From positions 798,717 through 862,716 of the forward strand of contig NW_006920410.1 in NCBI RefSeq assembly GCF_000344685.1: a DNA stretch of 64,000 bases. Direction: 5' to 3'. Positions 37,613-46,966 of this stretch are shown here, piece after piece. Position numbers and translations under genes: made by a program. The stretch's first letter is position 1. Each line of letters begins with the position of its first letter. Source of the DNA: Gloeophyllum trabeum ATCC 11539. Its lineage: Eukaryota > Basidiomycota > Agaricomycetes > Gloeophyllales > Gloeophyllaceae. The notes under the pieces were generated by a model. It was not told where the DNA came from and made no database searches. It worked only from the letters and a program-made list of their open reading frames with translations.

Positions 37613-37992
37613 TCATTGACTCCGCATGTCAGGACACAACGAACCAAAGGTTGCCAGGCCAGGGGTGGATATAGCGCTGAGGACGTATCCATCAGGGGTA
37701 TCAACCGGTACGCCTTCAGCGGCGTTGAAGAAATAGCCGCCCTGGCTCGTCATTCCTCTCGCCCATAGTCGGATGGACGACTTATCATCGGGGATGTTAT
37801 CCAAGTGGACCTCGGCTTCGTCCGGAGCGCTTGTCGCTGTCCAAGTGACCGTGAACACCTGGGTGAGTACACACACATAAGGGAGCGGGAGAACGCACCC
37901 CCAAGTACGAATGGTTCTCCGTTGCGAAACAGCGCGCGCTCGCCAGTGAGTGGTACAATTCGTGACGTCCGCGGCGCTCTTCTCTGAGGCAT
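37613..37992 (-). CDS. Possible small orphan protein between the duplicated genes
   Basis: Two exons on the minus strand (37909-37992 and 37613-37858) would give 109 aa. The splice joins NGEPF to VFTVTWTATSAPDE in phase, using GTACTT as donor and CACCCAG as acceptor with a 50-base intron. The predicted protein is mixed polar and hydrophobic with no signal peptide, and I do not recognise a family; the pattern of short Thr/Val-rich strands would suit a small beta-fold. A cluster of CRE-like TGACG/CGTCA elements lies about 280-340 bases upstream, where a promoter would be. The evidence is coding-like composition over 82 codons plus one good splice, so this stays tentative. It might instead be chance open frames. 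Confidence 0.35.
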
Positions 37993-38849
37993 AGGTCGGT
38001 GTCCTCATCGCACGGTGCATGCCATTCGTCGGACGGACAAGCAAGCTTCGCGTATTCTAGGCCCAAGACTTCTAGGAAGTATCCCTCCAGTTAAGAAGGA
38101 AAAGCGTAAAGCCAGTGAAATAAGTACGGGGTGCATGCAGCCGGTAATTGCTCTAACGAGCAACACAATGTCAAGACACGTAGTTGAGTTAGCAGGAATA
38201 ATACAGCGCGCATGCCTGAGAAAGAGTACGTTCCATGCGGCGCTGCACCTCGTTACTATGAACAAAGGTGACGTGACGTCGCGAGTGGAGAATTCACGTG
38301 ACCTTTAAGGAATGTCACGTACATGTCACGAGTTGACCCCTTCCACTGCCACTCCTCAGTCTCCTGTTCTGATTCAGTACAACAACCTCAGTATCAAGTG
38401 GGATTAGCCCTGGCTTCCTACAATATATCGGCTCGTGAATAGTATGTAGGCGACGGGCAATCGCAATTGCCTCGGCCGCTTATACTAGAAGACAAGATAC
38501 GGAGCTCAATCTTTCAAGGTTCGTGATTTACTTGGGCTATTGCAAGCGGAGAACTTGCTCGTTCAGTCAGGAGTGCAACCCCAGCATCTGATAGCATCCA
38601 TACCGGCATATGAGGCGTGCATCAGGAGCCTCGCTGTTCCCTATGCTGATCGGGCTAGAAAGGGACATGTCGGGGGGATGATGGTTGTCATCTCGTCGAT
38701 ACGCAGTGGGCGTGAAAGAGATATACAGTACCTCATGGGAGACGCTACCAAGCTAGCGCCGCCCTTTGATCTGGGGGATGCGAGTTCCATTGCAAGCGGA
38801 GTATGTTGCCCGGCACTTCTCCCCATGCATTATATACTAAGGCGCTCCT
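37993..38849. other. Intergenic region upstream of the decayed centrin copy
   Basis: About 860 bases. It carries the CRE/E-box-like cluster at 38267-38332. The sequence GCAAGCGGAG occurs twice (near 38546 and 38792). A long open frame on the plus strand from 38540 has no ATG start and runs antisense through the centrin fragment, so I do not call it. Exons 2 and 3 of centrin could not be recognised here. Confidence 0.45.
38267..38332. promoter_or_regulatory. Cluster of CRE/E-box-like elements
   Basis: Within 66 bases there are GTGACGTGACGTC (38268-38280), TCACGTGACC (38294-38303), GTCACGTAC (38314-38322) and GTCACGAG (38325-38332). TGACGT is the core of ATF/CREB-type bZIP sites, and CACGTG is the bHLH E-box. 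The identical decamer TCACGTGACC also occurs near 47290, upstream of an F-box gene. The gene controlled here could be the tentative one at 37613-37992. Confidence 0.45.
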
Positions 38850-38978
38850 CGGTCAACCATATGTCGACTTGGGTCGTCCAATCCGCGAGGCTCATCCTTT
38901 TTAATCGCTGCTTGTCAGTAGGCTTCGGACTCGCGCGCTCTGTCCCTTCGCTGTCTGAACGGCGGCACTGGAGTACAT
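38850..38978 (-). pseudogene. Decayed 5' fragment of a duplicated centrin gene
   Basis: Reading the minus strand from the ATG at 38976-38978, the first codons give [16 protein letters not shown], against [17 protein letters not shown] in the intact centrin at 35438. Nucleotide similarity continues for about 110 more bases (for example GCTCATCGGTGAGCTCTGGA in the intact gene aligns with GCTTGTCAGTAGGCTTCGGA here) with small indels, then fades before the first EF-hand is complete. The upstream side keeps the palindromic promoter and leads into dioxygenase copy B, so this is the left half of a tandem duplication. It cannot encode a centrin. Confidence 0.75.
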
Positions 38979-39221
38979 GTCGAGCAGAGTACGTGCCGGG
39001 TGTGGTCAAGCCTAACGCGTCGAAACCGCGCAACTGACCGTATCACGCGTCGACGCGTCGTGGGAGATCACATCAGTCTTCCCGAAGCCCATCCACAGAA
39101 GCCTTCGCTAACGCACCGACCAATGGAAACCATTCTTCGATAGGATGCTAGCCTTATACGGTACGGATTGCTCAAGCGGTCTGCTTGCTGCGCTATCAGG
39201 CGAATGTTTCCATCCCGCGCC
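38979..39221 (+). promoter_or_regulatory. Duplicated promoter of dioxygenase copy B
   Basis: Copy of the centrin/dioxygenase promoter, 243 bases against 303 in the original. The 14-base palindrome ACGCGTCGACGCGT is perfectly kept at 39045-39058, and the flank GGGTGTGGTCAAG plus AACGCGTCGAAA is also shared. The TATA-like element of copy A is not clearly kept. Confidence 0.6.
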
Positions 39222-40714
39222 ATGCTGGCAACGTACTTATGTGGACCACCAGCCGCTTCAGTGTCTAAACGAATCGTTCGACCCCTTCTTAAGCCCCGCC
39301 GTTCAGTCCATACTATGGCTATCGAAGTCCACCCCTTGCCTCTCCCTGCCTCTGCGGATCCTACGAAGTTCAAGGACTTCGGTCGGGAGGTCAAGGGCGT
39401 CAACCCGGGCGAGCTTACAGGTCAAGAGTTCGAGGCTATTAGTGATCTCTTATACAAGGCGTGCTGCAATTGTAATCGCCTGAGATACATGTCTAATGAA
39501 CCCTGTAGCACGGCGCACTCTTGTTCCGCGATGTCACCCTGACGCCGGCACAACAGTATCGTTTAACAAAGGTTCGCTCCTTTTGTTGACTCATCATGGC
39601 GGTACTCACCTGCTATAGCTGTTCGACCCCAAGTCCGAGAGCTACGGTCACGGTAATAACAAGACCGGGAGCGAGAAGAAGTCCATCCTCCATCCCGACC
39701 TCAAGACCATTCCCCACCAGCCCCAGGTCCAGCTCATCGGCAACGGTACCGTGTACAACCACGAGGGCCTCGCGGAAGCGGTGTTGAAGCATCCATCTCA
39801 TAAAATCTGCCATAAAACCCGCGTCTCTGAGACTGACGAGGCAAGAGGTATTACCAGATTCTACCGCTGGCACATCGATGCTGCACTGTACGACCTTTCT
39901 CCACCCAAGGTCACGACGCTCTACGCTATCAGAGTGCCTGACGGGCCCAGGCAGAAGGTTCGGTACGATGACGGTACCGGAGACGAGCTGGAGGTCCCGC
40001 TCGGCACCACCGCGTTCGCGTCGGGCAAGACGATGTTTGAAATGCTGCCGGACGAGCTGAAGAGCGTGGCCGTGCGGACGAGAGTCAAGTATGCGCCACA
40101 CCCGTACGTGTGGATGGCGCCCGCGCGGGTGAGGACATCGGGTTTGGGACTCGAGAGCGAGGGTCGGGAGTTGCCCTGGGACGAGCTCCCACCTTGGGAG
40201 GATTCCAAGATCAAGATACTGCCCATGGTAAGGGTATCCTTCTGGTGTATCGAGGCATCTAGATACTAATCCCGTCGGTCACCGTTAGACCTGGAAGAAT
40301 CCTGTCACTGGCCACCTCCATTTCCAGGTCCACCCGAGCGCTTTCTGCGAGCTCCTCATCGACCCTCTGCCAGAGGGCGCAAAGCGGGAAGGCGCGCTCT
40401 TCCCTGACGGCGCGCATCTGAAAGATCTCAAGGAGGTCCGGGAGCTGCTGTACAAGATGCAGAGGCCTGCCATCGCGCCTGCGTTGGTTTACCCTCATGA
40501 TTGGTGAGGAATTCGCTGTCTTTCCGGCCCTCTCTCTTTTATATTGTGGGGCAGGCGTGAGCGCGATTTGGTATTGTTTCACAACCGGGGCGTCCTTCAC
40601 TCCGTCGTGGGCACCTTCAGCAAGGATCAAGTCCGCGCGTTCCACCAGTGCAACCTCGCCGCTTCGGACGATCCGGCTGGCCCCTCTCCGGAGGATGTCA
40701 GGAAGTACGCGTGA
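39222..40714 (+). CDS. Fe(II)/2-oxoglutarate-dependent dioxygenase, xanthine-dioxygenase-like (copy B)
   Basis: Five exons (39222-39458, 39509-39571, 39619-40227, 40289-40503, 40555-40714) give 427 aa. Each exon has the same length as in copy A, and the protein is closely similar. The HxD metal motif (FYRWHIDAALYDLSPP) and the distal His (LVLFHNRGVLHSVVG) are kept, so it should still be active on xanthine or a related substrate. The N-terminal leader is again Arg/Lys-rich and free of acidic residues (SKRIVRPLLKPRRSVHT). The first intron must start with GC instead of GT (AAG/GCGTGC): splicing there joins YK to HGALLFRDV in phase and matches the position of the GT intron in copy A, whereas the nearby GT would shift the frame. 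Changes are concentrated in the leader and in introns, suggesting selection on the enzyme. Confidence 0.87.
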
Positions 40715-41081
40715 ATACAGCCCCCTCAGGCTGTCTTCCCACTTGCTATCGGCAGTGCTCTCTTGTTCTAGCTCTAGGGTTGATGTCGGGCGGAGGTGTA
40801 TTCCCTGTAATACGAACTCAGATGGAATGTACAACACGCTGTATCCTACCTTATCATTATTATTGTTTCAACAACGATGGACAGTATATATGCATTATGT
40901 GCGTGTAGCAGACGATCCTATTCAAGTTGATCGGACCTGTGGCAAAATGGTCCGGTGCTTTTCGGCTTGCAAGTTGTCCTCTAACTCCTTGTTGCTCAGC
41001 GCTCAGCCTCGAGCCACACTCTGCATAACTCTTGTCTGGGTCCTATAAGCCTGCCTTGTTTCCTCAATAATCGTCCACAGC
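40715..41081. other. Intergenic region, dioxygenase copy B to Clr5/HNH gene
   Basis: About 370 bases. The first 150 resemble the region downstream of copy A. The rest is a promoter with no clear TATA element. No gene was seen. Confidence 0.5.
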
Positions 41082-42642
41082 ATGGCAGACCAGGACACCA
41101 TTGACAGTACCCGCGCAGACCCGCAATTCTACAACCGCAATCCCGCTGGGGTCAACCAGCACCCGCACTGCCGTACGTCCTGGCTCCCCACCTCTGTCAA
41201 ATTCCTACAACGAACATATCGTACGTGCAGCACGACCAGGCGACGCCGAGATCGAGCGCATCCTGCGCGAGTTCCACGCGCAGGCGATCACGAACCGGAA
41301 GCTCATCAGCCAGCTGCTGAAGAGCGAGTACGGGATCATCATGAGGTGTGCCCTCTCCCCCGCGCGTGCGAAGACGCCTGTTCACTGTCCGCCCCAGTGA
41401 CACGACCGTCTCGCGCCGGCGGCGGGCGCTCGGGCTGAGCGGCCAGATCACGAGCAAGCAGTTCGTCCCGAAGGCGACGCAGGACGCGCTGCGCGCGCAG
41501 GCCCGGGCGCGCGAGCGGGAGCGGGAGCGGGCCTCTGTGCGTCCAGCCCGGCCAGCACCTGCACCCCCGTCTGCTACTACGCCGGACGACCTGTTCGGGA
41601 GCAGCCCCGAGCCCGAGCCCGAGCCGCTCCCCCAGTACGAGTACGATCCCCTCCCTCCCGAGGCTTCTGCTGGCAGTGCGACTCCCGAGCCGCTCCCCGC
41701 CCCGCCTGCCAGGAAGCGTCGCAGAACCGCAGCACGACGGCAGCAACAACCCCCGCCGGTGACGCGCTGCCTGGTGACGCTGGAGCACGAGCCGCCCGAG
41801 ACGATCGGGAAGTGTTATTTGCTTGGGCACGGCACCCCGAGTGCGAGGGTGAGTGGTAGCGAGTTCGGAAAGGATGGTTGACGAGAGGGTGATTTGTAGA
41901 TTCGCCAGCTGGAGTATGCGTGGGGGTATAAAGCTGGTACGCTGGATCTTGAGAGTGCTGATAATAAGATACACTGTACGTCTTCGTTCCTTGACTGCGG
42001 ATTTGACTTGTTTTACTGATGGGTGTCATGCGCGATAGTGAGAGCGGATATCCGTTGCTCGTTCGACGACGGCGGGTTCGTCATCCTCCCCGACCTCAAT
42101 ACTATCAAACGGATATACAGGGACACGGTCGACTACATGCTCGCGCACGACGGTGCTAGGCCACCACGCGCCCATGTGCGTAAAATACCATGCTGCTCAC
42201 TGCCGTCACACTGACAAATACCCTTCGCGTCCAGATATTTCCCCACGAGTCGGCCACCGCAACCTGGACATACGACTTCGTCCCACTCAAGCTCCTCTCG
42301 CAGAACGTGACCATCCACCGGCGCTCCCTCGACCCCTCATCCCAACCCCCTACCTCACCCTCCGCTCCCGCCGCCTACACGTTGCACCACCCCCCCTTCC
42401 CGAACTTCCCCAAGCTCGAGTGTGCCGCGCACCCGTTCTTCGCGATCGCGAACGCGGTGGAGAAGTTCCGGAAGAACGTTGAGACGGTGCTGCGCTACCC
42501 GCATTTGGTGGAGGTGCGGATGGCGCTGTTGCCGCTGTGGGATGTGTGGACGGTGGATCCGCCGGAGGGGTTCTTTGCGAGTGGTGGAGGGCCGGTGGAG
42601 GGGTCGTCGTCGTTCCGGGTGTTTTCGGTGGGTGGGGCGTAG
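41082..42642 (+). CDS. Clr5-like N-terminal domain protein with HNH-nuclease-like C-terminal region
   Basis: Six exons (41082-41172, 41231-41345, 41398-41848, 41900-41975, 42039-42175, 42235-42642) give 425 aa. The N-terminus has the motif NPAGVNQHPHC, then a helix-turn-helix-like unit (PGDAEIERILREFHAQAITN, KLISQLLKSEYGI, TTVSRRRRALGLSGQ), as in fungal Clr5-type DNA-binding proteins. A Pro/Glu-rich linker with a basic patch (PPARKRRRTAARRQQQ) follows. The C-terminal part (IRQLEYAWGYKAGTLDLES, IHLRADIRCSFDDGGFVILP, IFPHESATATWTYDFVPL) matches the pattern I recall in agaricomycete proteins annotated with HNH-like domains; no full nuclease triad is evident. The first intron removes a segment whose other frame reads SYNEHIVRAAR, a motif relatives usually contain, so this start region may be frameshifted. 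Function is unknown; a chromatin or regulatory role is possible. Confidence 0.72.
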
Positions 42643-43433
42643 CCGCGGCTTTTTGTTACCTGGCGGCAATCCCGCTAAGTAGGTGGAACGAGACCTCAGA
42701 GCCAACTCCAATGCGCTCATCCCACCGGCCTTTGCGAGCTCGAACTGCGGTCTTTCTGTGGATAGAGTGAGATCGAAACTTGGTGATGTGCTATACAATC
42801 TGGGCGGCGCATTTATGCCCGCTTCAACCACGGGAAGCGACCATGGATCATTGCTGAAGAACCTGCTACTACGACACGCGGTTGGGATCTAACGATTCGG
42901 AGCAAAGGTGTAGTATAGAGGTGCGTGTGGAGTTGGGCGGGGGTAGAAGTGACAACAAGATGTGGAATCAAGGACGGAGGGCGCGTGCCCTCTTCCGCTC
43001 AGCCTCAGTGTATGTGCCGTCTTCGTCAATACAAATTCGTTGCGCACCTTCTTGCGGCTTTGACGACCTCCACACTCGAAATGGCCCATGTCTCGTGGAT
43101 TTCCGCCGCAAATGAATGGGACGCGATTTCACGAAGCCCGATTGACTAGGGTGATGTGAAGGGAGACGCGTCGAATGTGAAGAGCGGTGCGTCATAGCCG
43201 GCGGTATAGCTGAATTCTTTCACCTTGAAGCCGAGTCCGCTGTCCAGGATTGCATGGCGACTCCCTGGGCACGCTCCTTGCGTGAAAGGTATGTGATCGA
43301 ATTCGATACAGTGCGCACTGTGAAGTGGTCGCTCTTCACGGGATGACAGCGATCCGCGCTGGCTGGCAGCAGCGGAAGCACATCGCCAGCCACACAAGAA
43401 GGGGAGACCTCGCCGGGCCCCCGCCGTCGCTCT
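42643..43433. other. Intergenic region, Clr5/HNH gene to acyltransferase
   Basis: About 790 bases between two genes in the same direction. Open frames are short and without domains. No clear TATA element was found before 43434. I see nothing else. Confidence 0.5.
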
Positions 43434-45148
43434 ATGCAGACGACGATGCTGACCGCGATGCTCGCTGCCTGGCTCACCCGGCGGCCTCTGACTGTCCTGG
43501 GCGCGCTGACGCCGCCAGTGTGCTACTTCCTCGCCCTCGCCCTCCTCCCGCCGGGCCCCAAGTCCACCGCCGCCGTATCGCTCCTCCGGTCCGCCCTGGC
43601 GCTCTGGAGCTTCCTCACCTTCCTCGCGCTGCCCTTCCGGTACTACGTCCCCGCCTCCGCCGCCTTCACCTACCAGCTCGGCCTCGTCGGCTGGTTCGGC
43701 GCCGGCCGCGTCTTCGAGCTCTTCGTCCTTGCGCCGCTCCTCCCGCTGCGCCCCCCCGCGCACATGCGCTACCAGTCCGACACCCCGCCCGTGTCTCCGG
43801 CGTCGGCTACCGTGCCCCTGCCAGATGTCCCCGAGCGGACGTTCAAGGACATGGACGCGGAGCCCGAGGTCGAGGACGTGCGAGCGCAGCGGGGGTGGTG
43901 GGAGCGTGCGGTGTGGGCGCTCGACTTGATGACCGCGATGCGCGGCGTCGGCTGGGACTGGGCGACTGCCGACGTCCGGTCTGCCTTTATCTCTCTAACC
44001 TCCGTCCGCTCTCTCCTAACTCGCCTCGTATATCCCCAGGCACTCCCCCTCGCGCTGGCACCCGGCCCCGGGAACCCAGCTTTACCGCCTTTCCACCACC
44101 CTCCTTCCGACTTTGTTCCTCGCCCTTGCGTGCCTGCGGTACCTCCACCCCGCCCCCGCGCAATCGATCTACGAGCTGCCACTCCTCCAGCAGTGGGCCT
44201 TCGTCGCGTCCCTCGGCATCGCCCTCTACACGCTCTTCGACGTCGGCTACACCTCCGCCGCGCTGCTCGTCGTGCGTCTCCCTTTCTCTAACCACTCGCG
44301 TAGAGTAGAAAATGACGGGGGTGCATGCGTGAACAGGGCCTGTTAATCCCGCACACGCACCTGCGCGACCGCAAGACGATCTACAACTCCCTGCTCTCCT
44401 TCCCGCCGCTGTACACCGCGCCGCTCGCGCGCGTCGCCTCCCTGCGCGACTGGTGGGGGCGCGGGTGGCACCGGCTGTTCGCGCGCTACTTGTGAGTAGA
44501 GTGCTCCTGCCTTGATTCCACCTGCGCTGGGTGTTGACGGTCGCGCAGCTTGGTGTACGGCGTATGGCCCGGCCACATCATGGCACTCACCATCGAGCGC
44601 CTCCTCCGCTCTATCATCCCCTCGCCCTCTCCCTCTCCCTCCCCACCCAACCCCTCCGCCAACAACAAACCCCCCTACCCCTACCCCCGCCGCACCACCA
44701 CCCACTCGCGTCTCCCCGCCCCGCCCGCGGGCGAGTGGGGCAAGGTCCTCGGCGCGTTCGCCATCAGCGGGGCGGTGCACACCGTCGGCGAGTTCGCCGC
44801 GCTCCGCCGTTTCGGGGGCGCGGGGGCGGGCAAGGTGGGCGGGGAGTTTTGGTTCTTTCTGCTGAATGGCGTGGGCGTGCTTGTGGAGGAGGCGGTGCGG
44901 AGGGGGGTGTATGCTGTTAGGGCTGGCGAGGGGAAGGAGAGGTCGTATGATGGTTATGTGGGGAAGCTGTGGACGCTGTTGGTGTTGCTGAATACGGGCG
45001 TGTTGTTCGCGGATGGGTGGGTGCGGTCTGGGGTAAGTGGTTATCTTTTTCGCGGGTGACATGGGGGTTAATTGTGGGTTTGTCGGCACAGATCATTTGG
45101 GAGGTGACTGGCGGGGATGTGTGGGGGAGAATCATGGGTGGGGTTTGA
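43434..45148 (+). CDS. Membrane-bound wax-synthase-like O-acyltransferase
   Basis: Five exons (43434-43978, 44040-44271, 44337-44491, 44549-45032, 45092-45148) give 490 aa. Several hydrophobic segments predict an integral ER protein (AALTPPVCYFLALALL-type N-terminus, LWSFLTFLALPFRYYV, LLPTLFLALACLRYL, ALYTLFDVGYTSAALLV, LWTLLVLLNTGVLFADG). The family signature SLRDWWGRGWHRLFARYFL is followed by the active-site His in FAISGAVHTVGEFAALRRF. Relatives transfer acyl groups from acyl-CoA to alcohols, including terpenoid alcohols in agaricomycete secondary-metabolite clusters, so wax ester or acylated terpene formation is likely. The substrate is unknown. A Pro/Ser-rich insertion lies between the two signature motifs. 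All joins keep frame and rebuild family motifs. Confidence 0.88.
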
Positions 45149-45571
45149 GATAGATCATAGAGGCGCCGAGACAGGGGCAACAGTGTAATAATAGATACAT
45201 ATACCGGTACATACAGAGAAACGACGAGCTACTACTGTACACGAGGGAACTGTTGGATGTGATCACAACATGCGCGCAACGATAAATAGTAAAGCAAAAG
45301 TGCAAAGCGGCGAGAGCATACTAGGAATGACAGAGCAGCAATTCATGGGACAAACGAGGTGGGCATAATCAACAAGAAAGAGACTGACCAGCTAGGGAAA
45401 CACGAGAGCAGGTGTACGAGTGACCCATCTGTAACTTCGGGGGCGCACTCACATATCTGAACGCATGGGAGCTTGAGAACGACCGCGCAAGGAAATCAAG
45501 AACAGCAAGAAACAGGACCGGGGGGAAGAGGGAGACAGACGAGCAAGTATGCGCGATGCATCTCCATATCG
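45149..45571. other. Intergenic region between convergent genes
   Basis: About 420 bases between the acyltransferase stop and the F-box gene stop on the other strand. AT-rich at the start. No gene was seen. Confidence 0.55.
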
Positions 45572-46966
45572 TCATCGATAAAGATCCATCCTCCCACCAT
45601 CATCATCTTCAGGGCTATAGTATTCCACATTTGTATGCTGCTCTAGCTCCTCGAGGAGCTCTCGCGCGCGCCGGGATAAGCCCTGCACAGCCGGCAAGTG
45701 TATCACCCGCAACGGCCTCTTGTGTTGCGCACGCAGCCGCGCGAGGGTAACGAGGTCGGACCAGTCGCCCTTGTTAGTCGTCACGCACGCCAGATGTGGC
45801 CAGGACTCCTTGTCGCCGAGGAGGTGTGCTGTCAGAGTTTTTACGAGAGCGGTGGGATCGGTGTCGAAGCATTCCAGGCGCTGCAGGGAAGGAAAGGCCG
45901 AGATGAAGAGTTCGCACATCGCGCGGGGGGCGTTGCTCGGCGCCTGCCGGCTGCGAGGAATGTTGGCCATGAAAGGGATGTTCTTCAGCTTGATCGCTAC
46001 GACATGCGCAAAGCAACGCTGGAAGCGTTTCAACATGAGAGACATGATAAATGTTCGCCAGGCATGCCACGGCAACTGCAAAGAGAGCCTCTCCAAAGAC
46101 GGGGCAGAGAATGCCCAGAAGTCATCGGCGCGTATGGACCCGTCGAGCAAGCTTGGGCAGCTGGACAGTTCCAGCGACCTCAGGGCAGGCAGTCGGACAG
46201 TGGAGGAAGCAGCGTTCCCTGTACCCTCTTTCAGAAGCGGGAGCTGCACAGCCAGCTCTCGCAATTGCGGAGAGCTCTCCGCGATTGCTCGCAGGTCGGT
46301 CAAGGTGAGGTGTGGCACTCCGTCGGATGACAGGCATTCCAGGCGTAAAGTGCTTAGGCCGTGGAAGATGTTGGAGGTACGGTAGCATAGAGGCGATTTG
46401 CTGATATGCACTCTCGTCAGGCGCGGAGCATCCATATGAAACATCCATGGCTGCCCCAAGTGTCGATCATCTCCCAAGACCAGCACGTGCAATGTTTCCA
46501 GTCTGTGTGCCGGCGCGTTAAGAAGGCGGGGAGCAATCATGCCCAGGACAGGCCCCTCATCGGCGTAAATATTGAGCTGGCGCCATTGATGGATCTTCGA
46601 GATAAGGATGCTGAGGAGAGCTGTGATCCTGGGCTCGCCATGACTATGTTTGACATCGAGTGTGACATCTAGGCTCTGCGATTCCGCGCGATCCAGGTAC
46701 TCCCTCAGACCATCGGTCCGCACGGAGGAGGCTCGAATTGTGGTCCACAAGGCGGACGTGCTCTGCAGCAAATCTCGCCACGACTTTGATACCAGAGAAA
46801 CTCGGAGTGGAAAGTGGAACTTGTTCTTTCCAGATAGACGGGAGTAGCAAATCTCGAGAATGTCGGCCAGGAGCTCCAGGGGTATAGTGGCGATTGGACA
46901 TGAGAGACTTGGGTTCGAGGGACCATCTTCTCGTATTAATATGCTCTCACTGTCATCAAGACTCAT
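45572..46966 (-). CDS. F-box protein with leucine-rich repeats, paralogue of the 3-kb F-box gene
   Basis: Single-exon gene on the minus strand, 464 aa from the ATG at 46966. The F-box is near the N-terminus (PIATIPLELLADILEICYSR, RVSLVSKSWRDLLQSTSALW) and is followed by LRR-like segments (LRLECLSSD, LRELAVQLP, LRSLELSSCP). It shares nearly every motif, in order, with the protein at 3007-4509 (for example ADILE, KNKF, LLNAPAHRLE, FHMDAPRL, CYR/CRK), so they are paralogues about 40 kb apart. The reading frame stays open upstream of 46966 for about 30 codons (including PIEETFLARIVES), so an extra 5' exon carrying the coiled coil seen in the paralogue may exist. It probably acts as an SCF substrate receptor. 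Confidence 0.8.
   Translation of the reverse strand: MSLDDSESILIREDGPSNPSLSCPIATIPLELLADILEICYSRLSGKNKFHFPLRVSLVSKSWRDLLQSTSALWTTIRASSVRTDGLREYLDRAESQSLDVTLDVKHSHGEPRITALLSILISKIHQWRQLNIYADEGPVLGMIAPRLLNAPAHRLETLHVLVLGDDRHLGQPWMFHMDAPRLTRVHISKSPLCYRTSNIFHGLSTLRLECLSSDGVPHLTLTDLRAIAESSPQLRELAVQLPLLKEGTGNAASSTVRLPALRSLELSSCPSLLDGSIRADDFWAFSAPSLERLSLQLPWHAWRTFIMSLMLKRFQRCFAHVVAIKLKNIPFMANIPRSRQAPSNAPRAMCELFISAFPSLQRLECFDTDPTALVKTLTAHLLGDKESWPHLACVTTNKGDWSDLVTLARLRAQHKRPLRVIHLPAVQGLSRRARELLEELEQHTNVEYYSPEDDDGGRMDLYR

Noticed and set aside
38540..39037. 165-codon open frame on the plus strand
   Set aside because: It has no ATG start (begins at TTG) and runs antisense through the decayed centrin fragment and into the dioxygenase promoter.
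43325..44308. 327-codon Pro/Arg-rich plus-strand frame
   Set aside because: It is an out-of-frame shadow of the wax-synthase-like exons, which carry the family motifs.
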